The notes: generated from the letters alone by a model not told the origin. DNA of 64,000 nucleotides from Notamacropus eugenii (GCF_028372415.1 NC_092875.1:34366817-34430816), one strand, 5' to 3'; positions 21,885 to 33,730 are shown, counted from the first letter of the stretch. Numbers and translations are program-made.

Positions 21885-22452
21885 GGGCATCTAGGTGGTG
21901 CAGTGGATAGAGCACCAATGCAGGAGTCAGGAAGACCTGAGTGTCTTTATAATATGTCGAAGGTATCTCAGGGTGCAATGGGGATGAGTACTGGACCTGG
22001 AGGCAAAAAAACCTGAGTTCAAATCCAGTCTAGGCATGAGCTGTGAGACACTGGGCAAATACCTCAGTTTCCTCAGCTGCCTACCTCTGGGGTTGTTAGG
22101 AGAATCAAATGAGATTGCACATGTACCGCGCCTGAAGGGGCAGCTCGGTGGTGCAGTGGATAGAACATCAGTGCAGGAGTCAGGAGGACCTGAGTTCAAA
22201 TGTCACCTCAGACACTTGACACTCACTGGCTGTGTGACCTTGGGCAAGTCACTTAACCCCAATTGCCTCATCCTGGGTCATCTCCAGTCATCCTGATGAA
22301 TATCTGGTCATTGGATTCAGATGGCTCTGGGGGAGAAGTGAGGCTGGTGACCTGCACAGCCCTCCCTCACTCAAAACAATGTCAAGTACAAGTCATGTCA
22401 TTATTTCTCTGATGGCGTGGTCTTCTTTGGCAACAAAGGGTGAACACACACA
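21885..22452 (+). repeat. Three consecutive SINEs; the last is full-length
   Basis: A truncated tRNA-SINE head lies at 21888-21947, then a MIR/THER1-like copy at 21968-22130. A complete long-form tRNA-SINE follows at 22136-22452: head 'ggggcagctcggtggtgcagtgg', middle 'gtcatctccagtcatcctgatg', tail 'ggcgtggtcttctttggcaac'. The same long form occurs at 62808-63115. Confidence 0.8.
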
Positions 22453-22504
22453 CTCATGTAAATGTACAAGGCACTGGGGACTCAAAAATGCTCTCAATGA
22501 TCTT

Positions 22505-22582
22505 ACATTCTATATATATTTGTATGTGCATATATATGTATGTATGTGTGTATGCACATATACACACATACATATAGTCAGG
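22505..22582. repeat. TA/TG/CA microsatellite
   Basis: Degenerate tatatg/tatgtg followed by cacatatacacacata; able to pair with itself. Confidence 0.85.
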
Positions 22583-22844
22583 TATTTTGTTTTTCCTTTA
22601 AGGGGAAGGAACTGAATCATATTTTATGTTAACATTAAAAAATCTACCCCTTCAGTTTGCCCAATGGGAGCTCACCTAAGGAAGTCAGTAAATCAAATCA
22701 TTTTAGAGAGAGAATTTCAGTTTAAGATGTGGGTTTTGCATTTTCGGGGAGTCCCCACTAGGTGGCTACTAGACCTAAAATACAATATACTATATTGTAC
22801 TGTAAAATAGCATTCCAGAATCTCAGAGCTGGGATCACTCAGAC

Positions 22845-22880
22845 AAACAATCAGTAAACATTTATTAAGCGCCTTCTATG
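22845..22880 (-). repeat. Left part of an antisense L2-like element split by an L1
   Basis: Reads 'aatcagtaaacatttattaagcgccttctatg', the antisense L2 end. Its continuation resumes at about 24092. Confidence 0.7.
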
Positions 22881-24086
22881 ATGACCAAACAGGAGAGAAC
22901 ATTATGAAATGCAAAATGGGTAATTTTGATTACATTAAATTGAAAAGTTTTTGCACAAACCCAATGCAACCAAGATTAGAAGGGAAGCAGAAAACTGGGA
23001 AATAATTTTTACAACTAGTTTCTCTAATAAAGACCTCATTTCTAAAATATATAGAGAAATGAGTTAAATTTACAAGAATACAAGTGATTCCCCAATTGAT
23101 AAATGGTCAAAGAATATAAACAAGCAGTTTTCAGAGGAAGAAATTGAAGCTATCTATAGTCACACGAGAACATGCTCTAAATCACTATTAATTAGAGAGA
23201 TGCAAATCAAAACTACTCTGAGGTTCCACATCACACCTATCAGATTGACTAACATGATAAAACAGGAAAATGATAAATATTGGAGAAGATATGGGAACGT
23301 TGGAGTACTAATTAATTGTTGGTGGAGCTGTGAGCTGATCCAACCATTCTGGAAAGCAATTTGCAACTATACTCAAAAGGGCTATAAAAATGTGCATTCC
23401 CTTTGACCCAGCAATACCACTTCTAGGGCCGTATCCCAGAGAGATCATAAAAATGGGAAACGGCCCCACATGTACAAAAATATTTATAGCAGCTCTTTCT
23501 GTGGTGGCCAAGAATTGGAAATCAAGAGGATGCCTATCAACTGGGGAATGGCCGAACAAGTTGTGGTATATAATGTAATGGAATACTATTGTGCTGTAAG
23601 AAATGATGAGCCGGTATTCTTTGGGAAAACCTGGAAAGACTTATATGAACTGATGCTGAGTGAAGCGAGCAGAACTAGGAGAACATTGTACATAGTAACA
23701 GCCACAGTGTGTGATGACTGACTTGGACAGACTTAGCTCTTCCCAGCAATGCAAGGAACTAAAACATTTCCAAAGGACTCATGATGCAAAATGCCATCCA
23801 CATCCAGAGAAAGAAACATGGAGTTGGAACACAGAGTGAGGCAGACTATTTTCTTTTTCGTTATGTTTTGTTGTGTTTTGTTTTTCTCATGGTTTCTCTC
23901 ATTTGTTATAATTCTTCTATGCAACATGGCTGGTGTGTAAATGTATTTAATAGAAATGTATGTGCAGAGACCATATAAGATTGCATGCAATCTTGGGGAG
24001 GAAGCGGGGACGGAGGGGGGGAAAATTTAAAACTTATGGAAGTGAATGTTGAAAGCTAAAAACAAATAAGTTAATAAATTTGGGGG
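22880..24086 (+). mobile_element. 5'-truncated L1 LINE (ORF2 end plus 3' region)
   Basis: About 1.2 kb of an L1 in the sense direction. Typical late-ORF2 words are 'tttgattacattaaattgaaaag', 'ttccccaattgataaatggtcaaag', 'ttgacccagcaataccacttctagg', 'caactggggaatggccgaacaag' and 'atggaatactattgtgctgtaag'. The 3' region ends at an A-rich tail near 24060-24085. The ORF2 frame is broken by stops, so it is dead. It is better preserved than the L1 pieces at 8670, 35300 and 47030. Confidence 0.9.
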
Positions 24087-24087
24087 A

Positions 24088-24800
24088 AAAGATCCCACTA
24101 TGTGCCAGGTCCTGTGCTAGGCACTGGGGACAGGAAAAGATGCAAAAAACAATCTCTGCCTTCAAGGAGCTTATAGTCTAAGGAGACAACATACAAACAA
24201 ACATATACAAAGCAAGCCAATCCTATTTAAAGGAAATAATTAATGGAAGGAAGGCATCAGAATTAAGAGGGGTTACAAAAGGCTTCCTTTAAAAGATAAG
24301 ATTTTAGTTGGGACTTAAAGGAAGCCAGTAAGTTCAGTAGTCAGAGTGGAGAAGAGAGCATTCCAGGCATGGGGACAGCCAGAGAGAATGCCTAGAGAGG
24401 AGAGATGGAGGTCTTGTTCATGGAACCCACAGCACGTCAATGTGACTGGATCAAAAAGTTTTGAGGAGTAAGATTTAAGAAGACTGGAAAGTTAGGAGGG
24501 GGTTAAGTTATGAAGGGCTTTGAATGCCAGACTGAGCATTTTGTACTTGTTCCTAGAGGTTATAGGGAGCCACTTATTGGGCAAGGGTATGAGGAATTGT
24601 GGGGGTGAGGGGGGTATGGCATGGTCTGACCAACACTTTGGGAAAATCATTTTAGTGGCTGAATAGGAGATGAGATGGAGTGTGGAAAGACTTGAAGCAG
24701 GCACATCTGCCAGCAGCTATTCTAATAGCTCACGTATGAGGTGGTAAGGGTTTGCCCTAGAAAGGAGGCAGTCAGAGGAAAGAAGGGGAAGTATGAGGAA
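24088..24800 (-). repeat. Right part of the split antisense L2-like element
   Basis: Resumes with 'ccactatgtgccaggtcctgtgctaggcactgggg' and then follows the long element seen at 27925-28830: 'aacaatctctgccttcaaggagctta', 'ttccaggcatggggacagcc', 'tgaagggctttgaatgccag' and 'aatcattttagtggctgaatagg'. Confidence 0.75.
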
Positions 24801-26780
24801 ATGACCTCCAAAGCAATCTAGTCCATTCCATACTGGTAAAGGAAGTCCCACTATAACATATACAACAAGAGACCTTTCAGGATCTGCTGGAATACTTCCA
24901 GGGAGGAGGAATTCATGACTTCCCAATGCACCTTTGGACAGTTCTCTTTTTAGGAATTTTCTCTATATCAAACCTGACAAAAGACCATAGTTCTAGAGCT
25001 CTAGGTTAAACCCCTCATTTTATAGATGAGAAAACTGAGGTCCAGAGAAATGAAGTGACTTGTCTAAGATCACATAGGTAGTAGGTTGGCAAAACCTCAG
25101 CCTCAAAGGTCTCCAAATTGTGCTCTTTCAACCATACCAAGCCACCTCTCCTTAAATCTCCTTTGCACCTTCTACCCATTGTTCCTACTTCCTCCCCAAG
25201 TTATGCTCCTGACTTTCCGGACTTTTGCTACCATCCCCCTACATGAGTACTCACCATCCTCCTGATACTCAATTTCCTTTGATATATCTTCTCTCATTAG
25301 AGAATAAACTCCTTGAAGGTAGACTCTTTTCCTCTTTACTTATATTTGTGTACTCAGCAATCTGCATATGTCTAGCACATAGTAGGTGCTTAATAAATGC
25401 TTGTTGACTTCTATTCTTTGAGTTCAACTAAAGCAAGTCCAATCTCTTCTACAGGGCAGCGCCTCCAATACTCAAGTACATTCCCACTTAATCTTTTCTA
25501 CTTCATATCCACCATTGCCAATTCCTTCAACTTATCCCACCCAATCTAATCCAACAAATATTTATAAAGGGTTGATTATGTACACGAAGACAAAACGGAA
25601 AACAATCCTTGCCCTCTGAAAGCTTACGGGGTAGATACTGGGTAACTGTACTGGGTAGAAACAACATGTAACATGTACTTAAGTTTATATGTTATTGCTT
25701 GAGGAGTTAGAGGTTACTAACACCTAAGAAATCAGGAATGATGTCCCATAATAGGTGGCAAACACAGGATTTGAACCTGAATGGAAGTTAGGGATTCTAA
25801 GAAGAAAATACAAGGAAGGTGTAAATTCCAAATATGGGAGAATGCCCATGCAAAGGCAAAGCTGTTGGGTTTTTAAAGCTCTTCATCACCTAGCCCTCTA
25901 TCTCTCCATTCTCCTTACTTTTTTCTCTCATCCCATCTTCCCATGTACTCTTCAACACTGGTCTCATTGATGTTCCTCACACAAGACGCTTCTTTACCAA
26001 CTTTGAGTATCTGCATTGGTCGTCCCCATGCTTGGAATGGTCTTCCTCCTCATCTCTGCCTCCTGGCTTTCCTCAAGTCTCAGCTAAAATCTCCCCAGTC
26101 TTTATTAATCTTAGTGCCTTACCTCTAAGTTTATCTCCAATTTACCTGCCTATAATTTATTTTTCATTGTTTTAATGTTGTCAAACCCATTAGACAATGA
26201 GCTTCTTAAGAAGAGGGACCATTTCCCCCCACACCCCTTTTTTGTATCCCCAGCATCTTAACATAGTGTCTGGCACAGAAAAGGTACTTCATAGACGATT
26301 GTCTGAGGCCAGAGGTGGGATAGTGAGATCAAGGAATTGTAAGGAGGGTAGTGTGGTGGGAGTGTGTCGAGGAGACTCATTAGAAATAAGTCCCCAAAGA
26401 TAGGTAGAACCAGAGAGTGGTGAAATTTAAATGACAAGCTAAGGAGTTTGTATTTCATCCTAGACAGAGGGAGACACAGAATAAGAGAAGGTTCTAGCAT
26501 CAGAAGGAATTTTAGAACTCTGGATCATGGAGGTAGAACACCTTTGGGTGCTGGCGAGGTTGAGGACATAAACATCTCTTTGGATGGTGGGGATGGAGAT
26601 GAAGGCCATTGGGAATTGAGGAGGTTGTTGAACGTGGAGACCACTCCATATGTTTTAGGAGAGCTATGATGTTCCCCTAAGATAAGAGCAGGGTTAGAGG
26701 AGAGAAAGGCTGTAAGCTCTCTGCCAAATTCTATTAAAAAGGAAGGAGAAAGTCCCTGTTGCCAGTCACAGCATGATCTT
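24800..26780. repeat. L2-like and MIR fragments on both strands
   Basis: 24800-24990 is unclassified. Then follow an antisense MIR core at 25005-25100, a sense L2-like end at 25150-25420 ('tctagcacatagtaggtgcttaataaatgcttg'), a short antisense L2-like end at 25545-25640 and a sense L2-like body with tail at 25860-26310. Degenerate antisense L2-like sequence covers 26310-26470. 26470-26780 shows nothing clear. Confidence 0.6.
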
Positions 26781-27110
26781 AAAGAAGCATAGTGCAATGG
26801 AAAAATCATTGGCTTCCGAATCAGAGGTCCTGAGTTTGAATCCTATATTAGACATATTACCTATGTGACCCTGGGTAAGTCATGACTTTTCTGGGCTTCA
26901 GTTTCCCCCATTTGTAAGAGGAGAATATTGAACTCAATGGCCTCTGAGGTTCCTTCTTAGTTTTAATCTACAATCCTTTGATCCTCATCCTTCATCCTAT
27001 GATCCCACTCTGGACCTCACTTACCTCATCTGTAAAATGAGGAGGCTGGAAAAGATGACCTCTGTGGTCCTAGGATCCCTTCATTCTTCTAATTGCCTTC
27101 CTTGGAGGCC
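26780..27110 (+). repeat. THER1/MIR-type SINE and partial second copy
   Basis: Sense copy at 26780-26990 with head 'aagcatagtgcaatggaaaaatc', core 'gtgaccctgggtaagtcatgac' and tail 'ctctgaggttccttcttag'. A second tail fragment lies at 27005-27090 ('cctcatctgtaaaatgaggaggctgg'). Confidence 0.75.
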
Positions 27111-27179
27111 CTCCAGCTATCAGTTGAATTGCTATCCCTACCCTCCTTCCTCACCCCCCCAAAAAAACCCATAAACAAA

Positions 27180-27425
27180 CCAGGAGGTAAAATACTCTCC
27201 TATTTTTCAGACTGAATTGGAATGGATTCTCATGTCACATTGTTTATCATTTACGAGCCTACAGGAATAGAGAGGAGCTTCACATTTAATACTCCTGTGA
27301 CTGCCCCACATCCAATTACCCAGAGAGATTAGGTTGCCCACAATATGAGAACTCCGATTATACTCCAGAAGGACACATGAGCCTGTGAAGGTGCTATATT
27401 CATTTATCACAATTGTTTAGGGTGC
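27180..27425. other. Non-repetitive block, possible conserved element
   Basis: No family recognised. It has several AT-core words ('atccaattaccc', 'tttatcatttacg', 'ttcatttatcac') in an otherwise complex sequence. It is intergenic, about 7 kb beyond the ALDH2 3' end. Confidence 0.3.
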
Positions 27426-27427
27426 CT

Positions 27428-27845
27428 AAATTGGTGCTGCAGCCGAACAAGGAAGGGGTGAAAGCTTAGAGCCAGCTGTCTGGCACTGGATGTCAAGAAA
27501 AACTTCCTAACAATTCAAACTGCCCCAAAGAGGAACGGACAACCTGGGGAGGGAGTGAGCTCCCCATCTCTGAAGGTGTTCAAGCAGAGGCGCAATGATG
27601 GATGGTTTGTCAGGGGTATTGTTAGGGGAGATTTGCTCAGGGATGGGTTGGCTCTGAACTCGAAGGCCTCTTCCAACTCTGAGATTGTGTGAAAGATAAC
27701 ATAAGCCAGAATACTAGAGGCTTTCAAGGTCATGACATCTGAGGATGAGGTGAAGGAAGTGGGGATATTTAGCCTGGAGAATAGAAGGGATAGAGGGAAC
27801 ACAATGGCCATCTTCAAGTTTCTGAAAGGTTGTGATGGGGAATCA
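27428..27845 (+). repeat. CR1/L3-like LINE fragments in permuted order
   Basis: The first piece (27428-27695) has the CR1/L3 3' sequence ('gatgtcaagaaaaacttcctaac', 'ctccccatctctgaaggtgttcaagcagagg', 'gcctcttccaactctgagatt'). The second (27700-27840) has what normally lies upstream of it ('gatatttagcctggagaatagaagg', 'atcttcaagtttctgaaagg'). Confidence 0.6.
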
Positions 27846-27884
27846 ATCAGCAACTAGGGGGTGTGATGGACAACACTGGACCAG

Positions 27885-28830
27885 AAGTCAGTCCATCAGT
27901 CAATGAACATTTATTAAGCACCAACCATGTGTCAGTCAGGCAATAAGCATTTATTAAGTGTCTACTGTGTGCCAGGCACTGTGCTAAGCATTGAGAGAAG
28001 CAAAAGACAGCGCATGCCCTCAAGGAGCTCACAAAATAGGAGAGACAATTGGCAAACAAATAGGCACACAGTTATATACAGGATAAATAGGAAATCAATA
28101 GAAAGAAACCACTAGGATAAAGAGGGTTAGAGAAGGCTTCCTGTAGAAGGTGGGATTTTGGTTGGCACTTAAAGGAATCCAGGAGGGCCAGTAGTCAGAG
28201 CACAGGAAGGAGCGTATTCCAGGTTGGGGGAGGCAACCAAAGAGAATGCCTGGAGTTGAGAGATGAAGTCCTGCTCCTGGATTAGACAAGAGACCAGAGT
28301 CACTGGACAGACAAGTACGAGTCAGGGAGTGAGGTGAAAGAAGACTGAAAAGAGGTGGGAAGGCCCAGGTTATGAAGGGCTTTGAATGCCAAACAGAAAC
28401 GTTTTGTTATCATCTGAAGGTGAAGGAGAACCTCTAGAGTTTATTGAGTCGGGGGATGACACGGTCAGAACAGCACTTTAGGAAAATTACTTGGGTGGCT
28501 GAATAGAATGGATTGGAGTTGGGAGAGACTTGAGGCAGGCAGACCCTCCAACAGCTATTTCCATAGTATAGGCATAAGAGAATCAGGGCCTGCACCAAGA
28601 TGGTGAGAGTGTCAGAGGAGGGAAGGGGGTATATTTGAGAGATTTTGCAAAGATATCAATAGGCCTTGGCCACAGATTGTGGATGGGAGGTTAGAAATAA
28701 TGAGAAAAGGACCACACCTAGTTTATGAGACCAGAAACTGGGAAGATGGTGATGCCTTTCTCTGTCTACAATATCAGTGAAGTTTAGAAGGGGGGTGAAT
28801 TTGGGTGAAAAGATAAAAAAGCAAAGGGGT
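27885..28830 (-). repeat. Long antisense L2-like element with duplicated end
   Basis: Its terminal word is present twice ('caatgaacatttattaagcacc' at 27900 and 'caataagcatttattaagtg' at 27939). There follow about 900 bp: 'cctcaaggagctcac', 'gaagggctttgaatgcc', 'ggaaaattacttgggtggctg', 'gggcctgcacc' and 'gatggtgatgcc'. This is the longest copy in the window and ties together the fragments at 3636, 5785 and 24088. Confidence 0.7.
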
Positions 28831-28879
28831 GATATTGGAACATGCTAAAGCCACAGGAAAGGAGAAACATTTCAGGGTA

Positions 28880-29180
28880 AGAAGGCAGGAGAAATATGGT
28901 AGCAAAGCTCAAAGAGTCAGGTACTGGGACAGGAGAGGAATGAAGGATGGCTAGTGTGGGCCCCTTCCTCAAAATGCAGGTTCCAGGAGGAACTCACCCA
29001 AGGGGAGAAGAAGGCCTAGCAGGGGTGAAAAGTTGGGGCCTTGGGGTCACATGGATTTATTCTGTAAAACTTGGACTCAGTCAAAAGGCTGCACCCAAGA
29101 ACCTAGAAGGCCACCTGTGGACTCGAGGCTGCAGGTTCCCCACCCCTGCAATGGGTGAAGGGATATTCTAGGGTGAGAAA
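28880..29180. repeat. Unclassified repeat plus a half hAT MITE
   Basis: 28938-28960 shares its word with 21680-21700. 29065-29150 is the right half of the palindromic element described at 36587: 'aaaacttggactcagtcaaaaggctgcac…' ending in 'caggttccccacccctg'. Confidence 0.6.
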
Positions 29181-29409
29181 GTCAGTCAATCTATAATTTC
29201 TAAACAAAAATGTGGGCTTTGAAAACCCCAGACAGTTGTCAACCCCTCAGATTTTTAGGACAAGATTAAGGAAAAAAAATCAGTCACTTTCAGAGAAGAT
29301 GAGTAACTGTACTGCTGCTGAGCTTGGAGTGCTTTCGAAATCTCATGAAGGGATAAAGACAGCTGCCAAACCTCATAAAGGACACAAAAATCATCCTAAG
29401 TGGGGCTCT

Positions 29410-29840
29410 TCCTAGTCCGTCCTTTTATTCTCTGTGACTAACACTGTGATCAGCATATAGTAAACACTTTATAAACATTTGTTGGATGAAAGAACAAATT
29501 ATCTCACAAACTAAGTATAGTACACCTGAGTCTGTAATGTCCTCAAAATTGAGTTTGTATTCTTTCATTTCTAGGCAAATAGAAAAGAATGTTGAGCTTG
29601 CAGTCAGGAAAGATCTGAGTTTGAATTCTGCATCCGGTCCTTATTAGCTGTATGACTGAGAAAGCCGTTTAACTTCTGTCTGCCCCAGTGGCAAAAATGG
29701 GGATCATAATAGGCACCTACTTTATAGGATTGTTGTGAGGAGCAAATGGGATAATATTTGTAAAGTGCTTAGCACAGTTTCCTCATCTGTAAAATACAGA
29801 ACTGGACTGATATCTCTACCAGCTCTAGAACTATTAGCTT
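29410..29840 (+). repeat. L2-like end and MIR/THER1 SINE
   Basis: L2-like tail at 29420-29500 ('gatcagcatatagtaaacactttataaac'). SINE at 29590-29840 ('tgagtttgaattctgcatcc', 'ataggcacctactttataggattgttgtgagg', 'tctgtaaaatacagaactgg'). Confidence 0.65.
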
Positions 29841-29859
29841 CTTCTTTAAGTAGATCACA

Positions 29860-30315
29860 ACTTCATAGAACCTCTTAGCTGACATTCAAAGTCTCAATGG
29901 TTTTTCTTCCCTTTCTAAGTTTGCTAAGGCTTTGCTTCCTTCTCCCATTCCCCCATTCCCCGTCCCTGACTATAAAATATCCAAGACTTTTGTTGAGTTG
30001 GCTGTTAGTGCCCGTCCTGGGCAGGTTGCCCACCCTGAGCTAACAGCTGCCTCCCAAGGTTACTAAATAGGCATCCATAGGGTAATGAGGAGCAGTTGCC
30101 CAGCATAGGCCTCCCATTTAGAGAACAGTCACCTGTCCCTGGGGCCACTGATGGTGTGGAATTGGTGCCAATGTCAATCATGAGTCAAGGAAAGGCTGTC
30201 AGTGAGCTCAGCTGTGTGTGCCCTGGCCAATCGCTGCCTGCCAGATCTTCAACATTAAATCAGAAGCAAGGTTTTTGTTCATCATCTCTGTCCAAAATAA
30301 GAGCATGGCAGGGTA
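29860..30315. other. Non-repetitive block, possible regulatory element
   Basis: No repeat family recognised. Contains a CCAAT-type word ('ggccaatcgctgcc'), a 'gtcaatcatgagtca' word (homeodomain/AP-1-like) and 'aacagctgcc' (E-box). About 4 kb beyond the ALDH2 3' end. Regulatory function is speculation without conservation data. Confidence 0.3.
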
Positions 30316-30319
30316 TTTG

Positions 30320-31640
30320 CTCCCCACAGAAGCCAGCGCAGGCCCTCCTTAATCTTAGTGCATTCCCTCCGAGACTACCCCAATTTATCCTGTATATATC
30401 CTCTTGTTTTTGTGTAGTTGTACTTTCCTTCTTATTAGGGGGGGAGGGGGAATGGGAGGGTGGGTGTTTGTTTTTTGCCTTTCTTTGTACCCCCTGCACT
30501 TAGCACAATGCCTGGCAAATGGTAGACACTTAGCTGATTGCTTAATAACCTTCTCCAGTATCTTGGGACCTAGTCTGTTGTGCTATGATGTCCTTCCATA
30601 AATCCCACTTGAATATCTAAACTTATATGTTGGGTTCTAGTTTTACTATTTGATGGTATTGTAGTTATACAGAATAACCATTTAGGGGGCATTTGCTAAG
30701 TGCTGGGAAATAAGCTAGAGAGATTAATCATTTCTTGTACCCAGGAAAGCATCCCCTGAATCCTGGACATAAGTATTCTGGCAAATACAGAGAAAAAAAG
30801 CATTTATTAAGTGCTTACTGTGTGCCAGAGACCGTGCTAACTACTAGGGATACAAGGTCCCAACTCCAAAGCTTACATTCTGATGGGGGAAGATGAAACA
30901 TAAAGGGGAATTAGAAAGGGGTTTGGGAAAGAAAGAAAAGCATCTGATGAAGTTGGGGGGGGTGGAGAGAGAGATAAAGCTGGTGTGAAAATGAAGAAGG
31001 AGCAGTAAGGCTTGGCCTTCTCACAATATGGTGGTTCAAGGTAGGACTCTAATAATGGAGTCATCCTATAGCTGGAGGGTAGGAAGCGAAGGGTGTGTGG
31101 AGGTCAAGCAGGTCCTTGAGTCTGGTCCACTGTTAAAACAATATGGTGCAGGGAAAGTGTGCTAGAAATGTGGTCAAAGGACCTGAGTTCAAATCTTACC
31201 TCTGCTACTACCCATGTGATGTTGAGCAATTCACAACCTCCCTGGGCTTGTTTCCATCTTTATAAAATGAGGAAGGTTTGATTACATTATATATACACAT
31301 ACATACACACACATATATGTGTGTGTATATATGTTAATATATGTGTATATACACACATATATATATACCTTCCATTGCCAGAATGTGCCTCATCCAACCA
31401 GTTTCTCTCCTGATGCAAACTCTTCAGTACCACAAGTCATAGCATAGAGCACAAGTCATAGCAGAATGTGGCCAATTGAGATATTGCAACTGATTCATAC
31501 TTCCAAGGATTATAAAATAGGAAAATTGCTCGAGTATTCATGATCTTTCTCTGGGAAGGCCCTGGAACGTTCTGGGGCTTGGAAAAACTGATGCACTTAC
31601 ATATATATCTATATCTATATATCTATATATCTAGCCTAAC
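30320..31640. repeat. L2-like ends, THER1 SINE and TA/CA microsatellites
   Basis: Sense L2-like end at 30350-30545 ('cttagcacaatgcctggcaaatgg') with a G-rich interruption at 30438-30465. Antisense L2-like end at 30795-30910. Sense THER1 at 31130-31285. TA/CA microsatellite at 31286-31370 and (TATATC)n at 31602-31634. Confidence 0.6.
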
Positions 31641-32600
31641 AATCCAAAGGGAAAAACTAAATGGATGAACATATCTATTGCTTATAGGACAATTGATCCA
31701 TCGAGTAAGTAAATCAGTATATACATTTATGGGATCTAGTCTAACTTGTTCACTTTATAGATGAGGAAAACAAGGCCTAGGGGATTAAAAAGACTTACCC
31801 AGGGTTATTTGGGACAAACATTGGAGATTGGCAATAATTTGGGTCCGGAACAAGAAGAAAACATCTTTTTGGATCAAAGACCCATTTTCCCCCCAAATAT
31901 TTTCAGTAGTATCTGGTTGTAAATACTTGAATACCATGATCTCCAAGGAATCAAAGTTATGGGTGACCCAATGGAGGCACATATGGTGAGCTAAGGTAGG
32001 ATAGAGCCTATTTCTAACTATGATCTATGTTAAGGCATGGGTTCTTATTGAGAAGATACACAACTGGAAAAGGAGGTGGGCTGGTCATGTGACAAACGTG
32101 GAGGATAACAGAGTACTCCACGTGTACCCCCCAAATGAAAAAAAAAATCAACACTAGGACAAGAGTTAGCTTTTTTTGTACCAAGGACTCATGTCAACAT
32201 CATGGACTCCTTTTCAGAATCATGTTCTTAAATCATGCATAAAATAATTGCATTGCAAAGGAAAATATTGAAATTCTTTCCCACTCATATTTGCTGGACC
32301 CCCAAAATCTCTCCACAGATTCTTTTGCAGTCCACCCTTCACCTAGAGAAAGCCCTCAAGCAAGATGGGTAAATCTTCTGGGGAGGATCCATGGGAGAAC
32401 AGACAGGAACAGAATAAGATACATATTTATCTAATTAAAAATCCAATACATCAGCAATGAACATCACAAATGATCTTGAAGACATACTAAGGGGAGGAAA
32501 TATTTGGGTCCCATCCTGCCCTATCCAACTTAGTTGTTGCAGTCACAGGATGTAAACATTCATGAATAGGTCTTACAACTTGTTACCACAATAACACTAT
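31640..32600. other. Intergenic, no clear feature
   Basis: Short antisense MIR core at 31750-31800 ('actttatagatgaggaaaacaagg'). The remainder is AT-rich and unclassified. Confidence 0.4.
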
Positions 32601-32609
32601 CTGTGATCA

Positions 32610-32848
32610 TGTGTTGTTCAGTCACACCTGATTGTTCATGACCCCATTTAGGATTTTCTTGGCAAAGATACTGGAGTGATCTGCCATTTCCTTCTCCATT
32701 TCATAGATGAGGAAACTGAGGCAACCAGGGTAAAGTGACTTGCCCGGGGTCACACAACTAGTGTCTGAGACCAGATTTGAACTCATGAAGATGAGTCTTC
32801 CTGACTCCAGGCTGGGCACTGTACCCATTGTGCCACCTGATGATGCAC
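32610..32848 (-). repeat. RTE-tailed tRNA-SINE, antisense
   Basis: Near full length: 'gttgttcagtcacacctgattgttcatgac', 'ggattttcttggcaaagatactggag', 'tgacttgcccggggtcacac' and 'cccattgtgccacctga'. Confidence 0.85.
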
Positions 32849-32989
32849 TTAAGGGCACTGCCCCTGTTGAACATGAACAGTTTGGTTGGAGAAAGGGGCA
32901 GAAAAAGAATGTGTATAAAGAAAACTGATCATATATCTTCTTGTGAAAAAACACCTGCGATAGAAACACACTGTCCTGAGGAATAGAAA

Positions 32990-33730
32990 CTACCCTCTCT
33001 GATGAACGTCCTAAGGGTTCACTGTTGTTTGAAGAACTATGGGGACTTGTTGTTCTCTAGCGTCATTTAGAGCTAGAGAGAGGAACCCTTCGGTGGCCAT
33101 GATTGCCTCCTACTGCTCTCTCTAGCTGGAGACAAAGTCATTTGCAACTGTTTTTGCTGTGATGAAAGGACCGGAGCTGACAGTGAACCAAGCAGAAGCC
33201 CTTGTTATTTGCAGATCCAAGGAGCATGGCAGCTCTGTTAAAGTGCTTGTCCCTAGGACAGCTTAACACTTTTTCAGTGTCCTGCTAAGGGTGGCAATGA
33301 ACTAAAAAGAACCTGTCTCTGCTTCATCAGCTTGAGAACCAAAAGGGGAGCAAACCAGCAGAGAAGCACCTTCATCTAGTACAGATTATTTTTTTTAAGG
33401 GACTAAGGACACGAAGAGCTGATGTCCAGAAGGATGAGCTGCTCTGGGTATGTGGATTTCCTCACTACTGCTTCTCTCTGCTAGTCTTCTCTAAGCGTGT
33501 CCATTCCCCTCACCAGACGCTGACTGTAGTGGAGGAAAAGGGGGATCAAGCTTTGTGACACTTTGATGATTCTAACTTTTGCCTTCTATTGACTAAAAAT
33601 TATCATTATTTCTGCTTTTGCCTTCCATTGAGTAAATGTTATACTGCTTTTGTTTTTTCATTATAAAATACTTTTATGTTTAAGATCTAGTGGTATCACA
33701 GTCACTCATTTCATATAAATAGAGGCTCAG
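32990..33730. other. Unclassified 0.7-kb block with internal 39-bp repeat
   Basis: Does not match the SINE and LINE families around it. 'cttttgccttctattgactaaa' at 33576 recurs as 'cttttgccttccattgagtaaa' at 33615 (39-bp period), with a shorter third copy at 33647. Composition is uniform across the block. It could be an old LTR or a marsupial-specific element; no LTR ends, primer site or internal genes were identified. Confidence 0.35.

Noticed and set aside
22136..22210. Possible tRNA genes in the SINE heads (A/B-box-like sequence)
   Set aside because: The box-B-like 'gagttcaaatcc' is part of the tRNA-derived SINE head; no cloverleaf with an intact anticodon arm is apparent.
23200..23721. 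Short plus-strand frames resembling a protein in 22.9-24.0 kb
   Set aside because: They are broken pieces of L1 ORF2, with stops and shifts; not a host gene.
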